NCBI GenBank assembly: GCA_947458835.1
Contig: CANHBC010000021.1
Location: 1-32,245, forward strand
DNA from: Betaproteobacteria bacterium
Lineage (GTDB): Bacteria > Pseudomonadota > Gammaproteobacteria > Burkholderiales > CAIKXV01
Direction of reading: 5' to 3'
Length of the DNA stretch: 32,245 nucleotides
Shown: positions 8,766 to 15,844 of the stretch, piece by piece
How the letters are laid out: every line of letters starts with the position of its first letter
How positions within the stretch are numbered: position 1 is the stretch's first letter
Made by a program: the position numbers and the translations under genes
The notes under the pieces: model-generated
Told to the model about the DNA's origin: nothing
Databases searched by the model: none
What the model saw: only the letters and a program-made list of their open reading frames with translations

Positions 8766-10670
8766 GTGAACAATAGTCCTGAGAGACCGCTTCAGGAAGA
8801 TCCTGCGTCAGCCGATCGATCGGGTCTCCCTCCGGCGGAGCCCGAGCAACGGTCTGCATTGCCGGAGCGCGAGGCGTTGCTCCGCCGCTCCTCCGAGCTC
8901 CCGCACAGACCCGGCGTCTACCGAATGATCGGTGCGGACGAGAACGTGCTCTACGTCGGCAAGGCGATCGACCTGCGCAAGCGCGTCGCTTCCTACTTCC
9001 AGGCCGGCCGTCATGCGTCGCCGCGGATCGAGCTGATGGTGCGCCAGGTGTGCCGTTTCGACATCACGATCACCCGGTCCGAGTCCGAGGCGCTGCTGCT
9101 CGAGAACAACTTCATCAAGTCGCTGCAGCCGCGCTACAACATCCTGTACCGCGACGACAAGTCGTATCCATACCTGCGGATCGGCGCGGGGCCATTCCCC
9201 CGGCTGGCGTTCTACCGCGGGGCCCTGGACGGCAAGTCGCGCTACTACGGGCCGTTCCCCAATGCAGGTGCGGTGCGCGCGAGCATCCAGCTGATCCAGA
9301 AGGTGTTCCGCCTGCGGACCTGCGAGGAGACGGTGTTCCGCAACCGTTCGCGGCCCTGCCTGCTGCAGCAGATCCACCGCTGTACCGGGCCCTGCGTCGG
9401 CCTGATCGAACCCCAGGCCTATGCCGAGGACGTCGCCGATGCGATGCTGTTCCTCGAGGGACGCGACGACCTGGTCATCGAGAAGCTGGTGCGCCGGATG
9501 GAAGCGGCCTCCGAGCGGCTGGCATTCGAGGAGGCGGCAACCCTGCGTGACCAGATCCAGGCGCTGCGCAAGGTCCGCGAGTCGCAGTTCGTCGATGCCG
9601 GCACTGCGACCGACGCCGACGTCGTTGCCTGCGAATCGATCTCCGGTCGTTTCTGCGTGAACATTGCGATGATCCGCGCTGGCCGACACGTGGGCGATCG
9701 AAGCCTGTTTCCTGACCATGCCGACGGCGCAGCCCCGGGCGAAGTGCTGGCGGCGTTCCTGTCTCAGCACTATCTTGGCGCGGACGTTCCGACCCAGATC
9801 ATCGTGCACCCGCCGATCGAGGCCGACGGCCTGCTGGAGGTGCTGTCTGAACAGGCGGGACGGAAGGTGCACCTGTCCACCAATCCGCGCGAGACCCGTC
9901 GCCGTTGGCTCGAGATGGCGATGCAGAATGCCCGCCTCGCGCTCGAGCGGCGCCTGGCCAGCCTGCAGAACCAGGAGGCGCGGCTGGCCGCGCTGCAGGA
10001 GGCCCTGCACCTGCCTGACGCCGTGCGCCGGATCGAGTGCTTTGACGTGAGCCATACGATGGGCGAGGCGGCCGTGGCGTCGTGCGTGGTCTACGACGGC
10101 GACGGCATGCGCCCGGGCGAGTACCGCCGCTACAACGTGGCACCGGATGCGCCAGGCGACGACTACGCCGCGATGCGCGAGGCGCTCGAGCGCCGCTTCC
10201 GACGCGCGGTGGCGGGGGAGGGACGGCTGCCCGACCTGCTGCTGATCGACGGCGGACCCGGGCAGTCACGCATCGCGCGCGAGGTCCTTGACGACCTGGG
10301 CGTGATCGACCTGCCGGTGGTCGGCGTGGCGAAGGGCGAAGGACGCAAGCCCGGGCTCGAGACACTCGTCTTCACCGACGGCCGCGAAGGACTACAGCTG
10401 GCGATGGACCACCCGGGTGCACACCTGGTGCAGCAGATCCGCGACGAGGCCCACCGATTCGCGATTCAGGGCCATCGCGCACGACGCGACCGCAAGCGCG
10501 TGGGCTCGGCACTGGACGGCATCCCGGGCGTGGGTCCGCGCCGTCGCCAGCAACTGCTCGCCCGCTTCGGCGGATTGCGCGGGGTAGCCGCCGCGAGCGC
10601 GCAGGACCTGATGCAAGTGGATGGAATCAGCCATGCACTCGCTGAACGCATCTACCGGGCGCTACACTGA
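8766..10670 (+). CDS. uvrC: Excinuclease ABC subunit C
   Basis: UvrC makes both incisions around a DNA lesion in nucleotide excision repair. The 634-residue product has the GIY-YIG nuclease domain (GVY at 50-52, VLYVGKA at 61-67), the UVR motif (ERLAFEEAATLRDQI) that binds UvrB, the RNase H-like second nuclease domain (including ECFDVSHTMGEA and LLLIDGGPGQ), and C-terminal helix-hairpin-helix motifs (GIPGVGPRRRQQLL). The GTG at 8766 adds about 30 residues of low complexity before the nuclease domain. A TTG at 8859 would give a more typical N-terminus. Neither has a strong ribosome-binding site, so the start is uncertain. Confidence 0.96.
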   Translation: MNNSPERPLQEDPASADRSGLPPAEPEQRSALPEREALLRRSSELPHRPGVYRMIGADENVLYVGKAIDLRKRVASYFQAGRHASPRIELMVRQVCRFDITITRSESEALLLENNFIKSLQPRYNILYRDDKSYPYLRIGAGPFPRLAFYRGALDGKSRYYGPFPNAGAVRASIQLIQKVFRLRTCEETVFRNRSRPCLLQQIHRCTGPCVGLIEPQAYAEDVADAMLFLEGRDDLVIEKLVRRMEAASERLAFEEAATLRDQIQALRKVRESQFVDAGTATDADVVACESISGRFCVNIAMIRAGRHVGDRSLFPDHADGAAPGEVLAAFLSQHYLGADVPTQIIVHPPIEADGLLEVLSEQAGRKVHLSTNPRETRRRWLEMAMQNARLALERRLASLQNQEARLAALQEALHLPDAVRRIECFDVSHTMGEAAVASCVVYDGDGMRPGEYRRYNVAPDAPGDDYAAMREALERRFRRAVAGEGRLPDLLLIDGGPGQSRIAREVLDDLGVIDLPVVGVAKGEGRKPGLETLVFTDGREGLQLAMDHPGAHLVQQIRDEAHRFAIQGHRARRDRKRVGSALDGIPGVGPRRRQQLLARFGGLRGVAAASAQDLMQVDGISHALAERIYRALH

Positions 10671-10674
10671 GCCG

Positions 10675-11253
10675 ATGTATCCCGCACTGCCAAACCACCT
10701 CACGTGGGCGCGCATCGTCGCGATCCCGATCTTCATCGCGGTCTTCTACCTGCCGGACGACTGGCTCCTGCCGCAGCAGAAGAACCTGGTGGGCACGGTC
10801 CTGTTCGTCGGCGCGGCGCTCACCGACCTGCTCGACGGATACATCGCCCGGCGCTATCAGCTGACCACGCCGTTCGGGGCATTCCTCGACCCGGTCGCCG
10901 ACAAGCTGATCGTCGCTGCCGCGCTGATCCTGCTGGTCGAACTGGACCGGGTGGGCGCGGTGGTGGCTGCGATCATCATCGGACGCGAGATCACGATCTC
11001 CGCATTGCGCGAATGGATGGCGAAGGTCGGTGCGAGCCGCAGCGTGGCGGTGTCGATGATCGGCAAGGTGAAGACGGCCGCGCAGATGACGGCGATTCCG
11101 ATGCTGCTCTACCACCAGCCGCTGCTGGGCATCGACGTGCAGGCGGCCGGCACCTGGCTCATCTACCTCGCTGCGGTGCTCACACTATGGTCGATGGCGT
11201 ACTACCTGCGGCGTGCGCGACCCGTCGCGGCGGGCGACATGCAGGACGGATAG
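10675..11253 (+). CDS. pgsA: CDP-diacylglycerol--glycerol-3-phosphate 3-phosphatidyltransferase
   Basis: PgsA commits CDP-diacylglycerol to phosphatidylglycerol and cardiolipin synthesis in the inner membrane. The 192-residue product has several membrane helices and the full CDP-alcohol phosphotransferase signature from DLLDGYIARR (51-60) to FLDPVADK (70-77), with its four aspartates. The ATG at 10675 is 4 nt after the uvrC stop, so translational coupling is likely. The order uvrC-pgsA-tRNA-Gly-Cys-Leu is the same as in E. coli (uvrC-pgsA-glyW-cysT-leuZ). Confidence 0.97.
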   Translation: MYPALPNHLTWARIVAIPIFIAVFYLPDDWLLPQQKNLVGTVLFVGAALTDLLDGYIARRYQLTTPFGAFLDPVADKLIVAAALILLVELDRVGAVVAAIIIGREITISALREWMAKVGASRSVAVSMIGKVKTAAQMTAIPMLLYHQPLLGIDVQAAGTWLIYLAAVLTLWSMAYYLRRARPVAAGDMQDG

Positions 11254-11293
11254 CGTCGATGGCGCACGCGATGTCGCATTGCACGCATCGACG
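11254..11293 (+). repeat. Inverted repeat between pgsA and the tRNA promoter
   Basis: A perfect 8-bp inverted repeat (CGTCGATG at 11254-11261, CATCGACG at 11286-11293) begins at the base after the pgsA stop and ends 3 nt before the -35 box of the tRNA-Gly promoter. It has no T-run, so it is not a classic intrinsic terminator. It could be a processing stem or a binding site; this is undetermined. Confidence 0.5.
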
Positions 11294-11296
11294 TGC

Positions 11297-11324
11297 TTGA
11301 CATCTTCGCCGCCGAATCTATAAT
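11297..11324 (+). promoter_or_regulatory. Consensus sigma70 promoter for tRNA-Gly
   Basis: TTGACA (11297-11302) and TATAAT (11319-11324) are both perfect consensus hexamers, with a 16-nt spacer. The predicted start, near 11331, lies about 9 nt before the mature tRNA. The GC-rich bases after the -10 box (TCGGGC) resemble the discriminator of stringently controlled stable-RNA promoters. Confidence 0.9.
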
Positions 11325-11339
11325 TCGGGCTCCTGTGAT

Positions 11340-11415
11340 GCGGGAATAGCTCAGCTGGTAGAGCGCAACCTTGCCAAGGTTGAGGTCGGGAGTTCGAGCC
11401 TCCTTTCCCGCTCCA
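11340..11415 (+). tRNA. tRNA-Gly (GCC)
   Basis: The 76-nt cloverleaf has a 7-bp acceptor stem (GCGGGAA with TTCCCGC), the anticodon GCC at 11373-11375 in the loop TTGCCAA, the T-loop GTTCGAGCC and an encoded CCA end. It is the first of three tRNA genes and has its own strong promoter and a terminator directly downstream. Confidence 0.98.
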
Positions 11416-11425
11416 ATCAATACCG

Positions 11426-11459
11426 TGGGGAGCGCACATCGCGCTTCCCATTTTTGTTT
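11426..11459 (+). terminator. Intrinsic terminator inside the tRNA cluster
   Basis: A 10-bp stem (11426-11435 with 11441-11450, one G-U pair) with a 5-nt loop is followed by TTTTTGTTT. It starts 11 nt after the tRNA-Gly CCA end. It should end the tRNA-Gly transcript before the next tRNA, or act as a partial terminator. Confidence 0.88.
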
Positions 11460-11543
11460 GATAGACGTGCATCGCCCGCAGCATCGCCAACGCGGCAGCC
11501 GGCGCGCAGGTCGAACACCCGTCCGAAGCAGAGGACGGCACAG

Positions 11544-11617
11544 GGCGGGGTGGCAGAGTGGTTATGCAGCGGCCTGCAAAGCCGTGTACGCCGGTTCGAT
11601 TCCGACCCCCGCCTCCA
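11544..11617 (+). tRNA. tRNA-Cys (GCA)
   Basis: The 74-nt gene has the acceptor stem GGCGGGG with CCCCGCC, the anticodon GCA at 11576-11578, the T-arm GGTTCGATTCC and an encoded CCA. It follows the terminator by 84 nt, and no consensus promoter is visible in that gap. Confidence 0.97.
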
Positions 11618-11631
11618 TTATTGATTTCGCC

Positions 11632-11720
11632 GCCCGGGTGGTGAAATTGGTAGACACAACGGACTTAAAATCCGTCGCCCTTGAATGGGCATACCGGTTC
11701 GAGTCCGGTTCCGGGCACCA
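11632..11720 (+). tRNA. tRNA-Leu (UAA)
   Basis: The 89-nt gene has a long variable arm as expected for a leucine tRNA, the anticodon TAA at 11666-11668 in a loop closed by ACGGA/TCCGT, the acceptor stem GCCCGGG with TCCGGGC (one G-U pair) and an encoded CCA. It lies 14 nt after tRNA-Cys, and a protein start codon follows 6 nt after its CCA. Confidence 0.97.
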
Positions 11721-11726
11721 GTCACC

Positions 11727-12212
11727 GTGATCATCTATGACTTCCGCTGCGATCTCGAGCACCGGTTCGAAGGCTGGTTCGGTTCGCAGGACGATTGCGA
11801 GCGTCAGTTGCAGGCCGGGCACGTCCGCTGCCCGGTGTGCGACGGCTCGACCGTCACGCGCGTCCCCAGCGCGCTGCATGTAAAGCGTACCGAGCCGGAA
11901 CCCGTGCGCCGTGCGCCTGCCGGGCCACGCGCATCGATGGCTGTGCAGGGCGGGGAGGGTACTCCACCGCAGGCTGCAGCCGGTGATGATCCGGCGGCGC
12001 TCCGAGAGGCCATGGACCAGTTGCGCCGATGGGTCGCGTCGACCGAGGATGTCGGGCAGGCGTTTGCAGAGGAGGCGCGGCGCATTCACAACCAGGAAGC
12101 GCCCGAGCGTGCGATCCGTGGCGTCACCACACCTGCGGAGGTCCGTGCGCTCAGCGAGGAAGGCATCCCGGTGCTACCGCTGCCTGCGCACCTGGTCGAC
12201 AAGCAACACTGA
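11727..12212 (+). CDS. DUF1178 family protein
   Basis: This 161-residue protein begins IIYDFRCDLEHRFEGWF and has a zinc-ribbon-like CPVC pair at residues 35-38, matching the DUF1178 family (short N-terminal zinc-binding region, Pro/Ala-rich middle, helical C-terminal part). Function is unknown. The GTG at 11727 gives the family N-terminus; the only upstream in-frame ATG (11685) lies inside tRNA-Leu. The start is 6 nt from the tRNA 3' end and no ribosome-binding site fits, so after tRNA processing the mRNA would be nearly leaderless. It ends 24 nt from the convergent gene downstream. Confidence 0.85.
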   Translation: MIIYDFRCDLEHRFEGWFGSQDDCERQLQAGHVRCPVCDGSTVTRVPSALHVKRTEPEPVRRAPAGPRASMAVQGGEGTPPQAAAGDDPAALREAMDQLRRWVASTEDVGQAFAEEARRIHNQEAPERAIRGVTTPAEVRALSEEGIPVLPLPAHLVDKQH

Positions 12213-12236
12213 GGGGCAGCGGCACGCTGGCCGGGC

Positions 12237-13928
12237 TCAGGCGACCCACTCGCTCACCGGTGCCCTGGCCTCGTGCAGCGGCTGTGTGACCACGTCCACC
12301 AGCGTAGGTCCGCCGTGCTCGGCGGCGGCAGCCAGTGCCGCGCGCAGCATCGACGGATCGGTCACGCGCCAGGTGCGTACGCCATAGGCCTCGGCGACCT
12401 TCGCGTGGTCGGTTCGTGTGAAGTCGACCGAGAAGTAGCGCTGCTGGAAGCCGGTTTTCTGGCCGGCCTTGATCCAGCCGAATACGCTGTTCGACACCAC
12501 GACCATCATGATCGGCAGCCGCAGGCGCACGATCGTCTCGAGTTCGCCGGCGGTGAATGCGAAGCTGCCATCGCCCATCACCGATACGCATTTCGCCTGC
12601 GGACGACCGAAGTGGGCGCCGATCGCGCCAGACATGGAATAGCCGAGTGCGCCGTGGGCGCGATTGGAGATGAAGTGCCGCCCCGATTCGCGGAACCGGT
12701 AGAACGCCGAGAAGTAGGGGCAGGGCGTGCCGGGGTCGCACACCACCACGGCATCTGAAGGCAGGACTTCGTTGAGCGTCGCCACCAGCCGCTCGGGCAG
12801 CACCTCGGTCTCGCCGCTGGCGGCGAGTCGGTCGAATGCAGCGAACTTCTCCTGCAGCGCGCGCACGACCCGTGCCTCGCCGTCGTGCCGCCTCGCTCCC
12901 GTCGAACGTCGACCGAGTTCCGCGTCGATCGCCTGGAGTGCGAGGCGGGCATCCCCCACCAGGGCGACCTCGGTACGGTAGATCGCACCGATCACCTGCG
13001 GATCTGCGTCGATGTGAACGATGCGCGTACCGCGCCTGGGGAATCGCCAGCGCTCGGTGGTCACGCTGCCGGCACGGCAGCCGATGAACATCACGAGGTC
13101 CGCTTGCTCGACCACTGCGCGCGTGGGCAACGTCCCGCCGTTGCTGCCGACCACGCCGACGCACAATGGATGTGTCTCGGCCAACGAGCCCTGGCCGGAG
13201 ATGGTGGTGGCGACGGGCGCCCCGAGCCGCTCCGCGACGCTCGCGAGTTCGGCTTCTGCACCGGAGATCACCACGCCGCCGCCGCAGAGGATCAGCGGAC
13301 AATTCGCAGACAGCAGCGCATCGACCGCTGCGACGACCGCTGCGGGATCAGGCGCGCTCCGCCAGGATGGATAGGTCGCATGCTCGGGCTGCGCCCACAC
13401 GTCGTCCGGATCGACCGCGACATCCTTCTGCGTGTCGAACGGCAGTGCCAGGTGCGCCGCACCCGGCTTGCCGCTGGTCATTGCGCGGAACGCTGCACGC
13501 ACCGTCTCCGGAAGACGGTCGGCGCGGTCGATGACTGCATTCCATTTGGTGAGAGGCCGGAACAGCGACCGCTGGTCCAGTTCGGTTAGCGTGTAGCGGC
13601 CCCGCGACGTCGTGGCTATGTCGGTCGTGATGCCGAGCACCGGAATCGAGCTTTCATTCGCCTCGACGATGCCCGGCAGGATGTAGGTCGCGCCGCCGCC
13701 GCTGGGGCCTTCGCATACCCCGACGCGGCCGCTCACCCGGGCGTAGGCGTCGGCCATGTAGGCAGCCGACCGTTCGTCGCGGGTGAGGATGTGCTGGATG
13801 CCGTGGTCGAGCGTAGCCAGCGCATCGTAGAGCGGCAGGCTGGTGTCGCCGCACAGTCCGAACACGTGTCGGACACCGTGTGCCTGGAGCATGCGCACCA
13901 TGGCTTCTGCGCCGCTGAGCTTCGTCAT
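12237..13928 (-). CDS. Thiamine-diphosphate-dependent enzyme, acetolactate synthase-like
   Basis: This 563-residue protein has the three-domain layout of the acetolactate synthase/benzoylformate decarboxylase superfamily: an N-terminal pyrimidine-binding domain with the catalytic glutamate (TRDERSAAYMADAYAR, Glu52), a central domain (about 190-340), and a C-terminal diphosphate-binding domain with the GDGS...N motif (452-480). It should act on a 2-oxo acid or similar substrate, but which one cannot be read from sequence. No regulatory subunit gene (ilvH) lies nearby, so it is probably not the biosynthetic acetolactate synthase. I chose the ATG at 13928 (MTKLSGAEAM); an upstream start would add 29 unlike residues. 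It is transcribed against the DUF1178 gene and sits in a non-core stretch. Confidence 0.85.
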   Translation of the reverse strand: MTKLSGAEAMVRMLQAHGVRHVFGLCGDTSLPLYDALATLDHGIQHILTRDERSAAYMADAYARVSGRVGVCEGPSGGGATYILPGIVEANESSIPVLGITTDIATTSRGRYTLTELDQRSLFRPLTKWNAVIDRADRLPETVRAAFRAMTSGKPGAAHLALPFDTQKDVAVDPDDVWAQPEHATYPSWRSAPDPAAVVAAVDALLSANCPLILCGGGVVISGAEAELASVAERLGAPVATTISGQGSLAETHPLCVGVVGSNGGTLPTRAVVEQADLVMFIGCRAGSVTTERWRFPRRGTRIVHIDADPQVIGAIYRTEVALVGDARLALQAIDAELGRRSTGARRHDGEARVVRALQEKFAAFDRLAASGETEVLPERLVATLNEVLPSDAVVVCDPGTPCPYFSAFYRFRESGRHFISNRAHGALGYSMSGAIGAHFGRPQAKCVSVMGDGSFAFTAGELETIVRLRLPIMMVVVSNSVFGWIKAGQKTGFQQRYFSVDFTRTDHAKVAEAYGVRTWRVTDPSMLRAALAAAAEHGGPTLVDVVTQPLHEARAPVSEWVA

Positions 13929-14060
13929 AGAGGTCTCGTTCCGCAGGTCGGATGCATGCCGCGAGTGTATACAGGGTCTTGCGGCGGCGCGGCTGCCGTG
14001 CCCCGGCAGTGGCATTCCGGCAGGCGCCTGGCGGTGTCTGTTTGCGGCCGTGAACGGTTA

Positions 14061-14076
14061 TTATGTAAATTGTAGA
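14061..14076 (-). promoter_or_regulatory. Possible AT-rich promoter for the thiamine enzyme
   Basis: Read on the minus strand, a short AT-rich patch (TACAATTTACATAATA) stands out in GC-rich DNA about 133-148 nt before the start codon. It offers two -10-like hexamers (TACAAT, CATAAT) but no good -35. Confidence 0.3.
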
Positions 14077-14103
14077 ATCCAAAGGAAACGCGCCGAAGCG
14101 CGT
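14077..14103 (-). terminator. Intrinsic terminator after the methyltransferase gene
   Basis: On the minus strand a 6-bp GC stem (ACGCGC/GCGCGT) closes a TTCG tetraloop, followed by TTTCCTTT. It begins 34 nt after the methyltransferase stop. The C(UUCG)G loop is exceptionally stable, which offsets the short stem and interrupted T-run. Confidence 0.7.
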
Positions 14104-14137
14104 CTCCCTTGCGTGGCCGCGGATCAGCGCTGCCCGC

Positions 14138-14974
14138 TCATCGCGAACGGACTGCCGTCCAGCCCTTGCCTTCGATGCGGTCGCCGACGACACGACCGGC
14201 GAAGTCACGCGTGGCACCGGCACCGTCGACCAGCGAGAAGCTGATCTGGTCGCCGCGAAGCGTACCCTTTGCAACCTTGACCGAGCCGCCGCTGCCTTCG
14301 AACTTCTGGTACTGCTGGGTCAGCGAGACTGTGACCGGCGCACCCGAAGTCGGCGTGATCGTCCACGAACCCGCAACCTTGGCAGGAACGATCCACAGGT
14401 AGATCGTCTGGTTGCTGCCGGCCACGGATTCAGTGCGGTCGGCCTCCCAGTCACCCATGGTGAACGCATGGGACACGACGCGCGTACCCGGGCGCATGTC
14501 GAGTACCGTCGGGCGCAGCTTCAGGTTCAGCCCGGGCAGCAGGTACATCGTGACCACGGCTGCATCGGTGAAGTTGTGCTCGAAGATGTTGGTCTGCAGG
14601 AAGCGCGCCTTGCCGGCCAGTCCGAGTTCCTGTGCCCAGCAGTTGGCGATGTTGAACCGCCCGTCGTCCAGTTCGATGCCGCGCGCATTGGCGCCGCGCT
14701 TGGCGGCGGCCAGCACGATGCGCCCGTCGCCAGAGCCGAGGTCGACCAGCGTCTCGCCGGACTTCAGCTCGGCGAAGTCGAGCATGCGCTCGACCGTCTG
14801 CAGGCGCGTCGGTACGTAGATCACATCACGCCCCGGGCCGGTATCGTCGTACTTCTTGTGGCAGGCCGACGGACGCTGGTCCTCGGTGTAGAGCTGAGCA
14901 GACACTGGGCCGGCAACGGCGAGGCCCAGGCCGATTGCGAGGACGCCTGCAGCGCCTCGGAAGCTGTGCATCAT
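14138..14974 (-). CDS. Predicted exported class I SAM-dependent methyltransferase
   Basis: The 278-residue product begins with a classic Sec signal peptide (hydrophobic core at about 9-22, cleavage after VSA at 26). It then has a Rossmann methyltransferase domain: VPTRLQTVERML, motif I VDLGSGDG (77-84) and an acidic residue after strand 2 (GIELDD, 100-104). The core pattern resembles the FAM173/ATPSCKMT-like lysine methyltransferase group. The final 80 residues look like a beta-rich extension (GSWTITPTSG to the end). Cofactor supply outside the cytoplasm is unexplained. The ATG at 14974 has GGGAG about 11 nt upstream; ATG 14971 is also possible. Target unknown. Confidence 0.8.
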   Translation of the reverse strand: MMHSFRGAAGVLAIGLGLAVAGPVSAQLYTEDQRPSACHKKYDDTGPGRDVIYVPTRLQTVERMLDFAELKSGETLVDLGSGDGRIVLAAAKRGANARGIELDDGRFNIANCWAQELGLAGKARFLQTNIFEHNFTDAAVVTMYLLPGLNLKLRPTVLDMRPGTRVVSHAFTMGDWEADRTESVAGSNQTIYLWIVPAKVAGSWTITPTSGAPVTVSLTQQYQKFEGSGGSVKVAKGTLRGDQISFSLVDGAGATRDFAGRVVGDRIEGKGWTAVRSR

Positions 14975-15160
14975 GATGTTCCGTTCTCCCTGTTGTTGAA
15001 GGCGACGCACCCCGCCACCATCCTCGCGAGAATATCGCGTTTGGATGCCCGTGGCGCTCCCATCGACGCAGTACTCGTCGCGCGGGATCCGGGCCTTGCG
15101 CGTGCGTAAGAGGACGACCTCGCGCCGAGGCGAAAACGTCGGCTGCCTTGCGGTGGTCCG

Positions 15161-15844
15161 CTACCTGCGCGGGGCCGCTTCGATCATTTCGGCGATGCGC
15201 TGCTGTCCCGCGCTGCGCGCCCATGCGGCGGCCGTGCGCCCTGCATCGGTCGTGCGTGTGGCGTCGGCGCCGCGCCGGAGCAGCAGCGCTACCGCGTCCG
15301 CGCGCCCTTCCGACGCGGCCATCATCAGGGGCGTGGTGCCGTTGTCGGACGCGGCATTGATGTCCGCGCCCGCGTCGAGCAGCAGCGCCAGCACGCCATC
15401 ATGCCCGCGCAGCGCGGCGTAGTGCATCGCCGTCCAGGCCGGTTCGTCGGTATTGATGCGAACGCGTCTCCCCAGCAGTTCGCGCACGATGCCCTCGCTG
15501 CCGCCGAGCGCGGCGTACATGAGTGGTGTCTCGCCGAACCGGTTGCGCGTCTCCAGGCGTGCACCCGCTGCCATGAGCACGTTGAACACGTCGCGATGGC
15601 CGTGCTGCGCCGCGCGCGCGAGCAGCGTGTTGCCGTCCTTGTCGGTCGTGTTCACGTCGATGCCACGGGCAAGCAGCGCGCGCACCGTCGCGGCCTGGTT
15701 GGCATCCACGGCCTCGAACACCTTGTCGAAGGCCGACTGGGCGCGCGCCTGCGGCGCGGGTGCCATCAGCGCGACCGTGGGCACCGCCGCCAGCCACTGC
15801 AGGGCGACGCGTCGCCCGGGAACGGAAGACTTCTGCGGGCTCAT
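15161..15844 (-). CDS. Exported ankyrin-repeat protein
   Basis: The 227-residue product has an N-terminal signal sequence (hydrophobic at about 13-29, likely cleaved after ARA at 35). A Gly-Arg-Arg at 10-12 makes the Tat route possible but not clear. Five to six ankyrin repeats follow (about 38-68, 69-101, 102-134, 136-168, 169-201, with a partial last repeat), showing the usual TPLMYAA and LLL.GAD patterns. Such proteins mediate protein binding; the partner is unknown, and periplasmic ankyrin proteins are common in proteobacteria. Its ATG overlaps the tatD stop by 4 nt, so it is probably translated from the long upstream operon. Confidence 0.88.
   Translation of the reverse strand: MSPQKSSVPGRRVALQWLAAVPTVALMAPAPQARAQSAFDKVFEAVDANQAATVRALLARGIDVNTTDKDGNTLLARAAQHGHRDVFNVLMAAGARLETRNRFGETPLMYAALGGSEGIVRELLGRRVRINTDEPAWTAMHYAALRGHDGVLALLLDAGADINAASDNGTTPLMMAASEGRADAVALLLRRGADATRTTDAGRTAAAWARSAGQQRIAEMIEAAPRR

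Noticed and set aside
11632-14137. Genomic island integrated at tRNA-Leu
   Set aside because: I found no integrase gene and no second copy of the tRNA 3' end downstream by eye, and a conserved DUF1178 gene sits directly after the tRNA.
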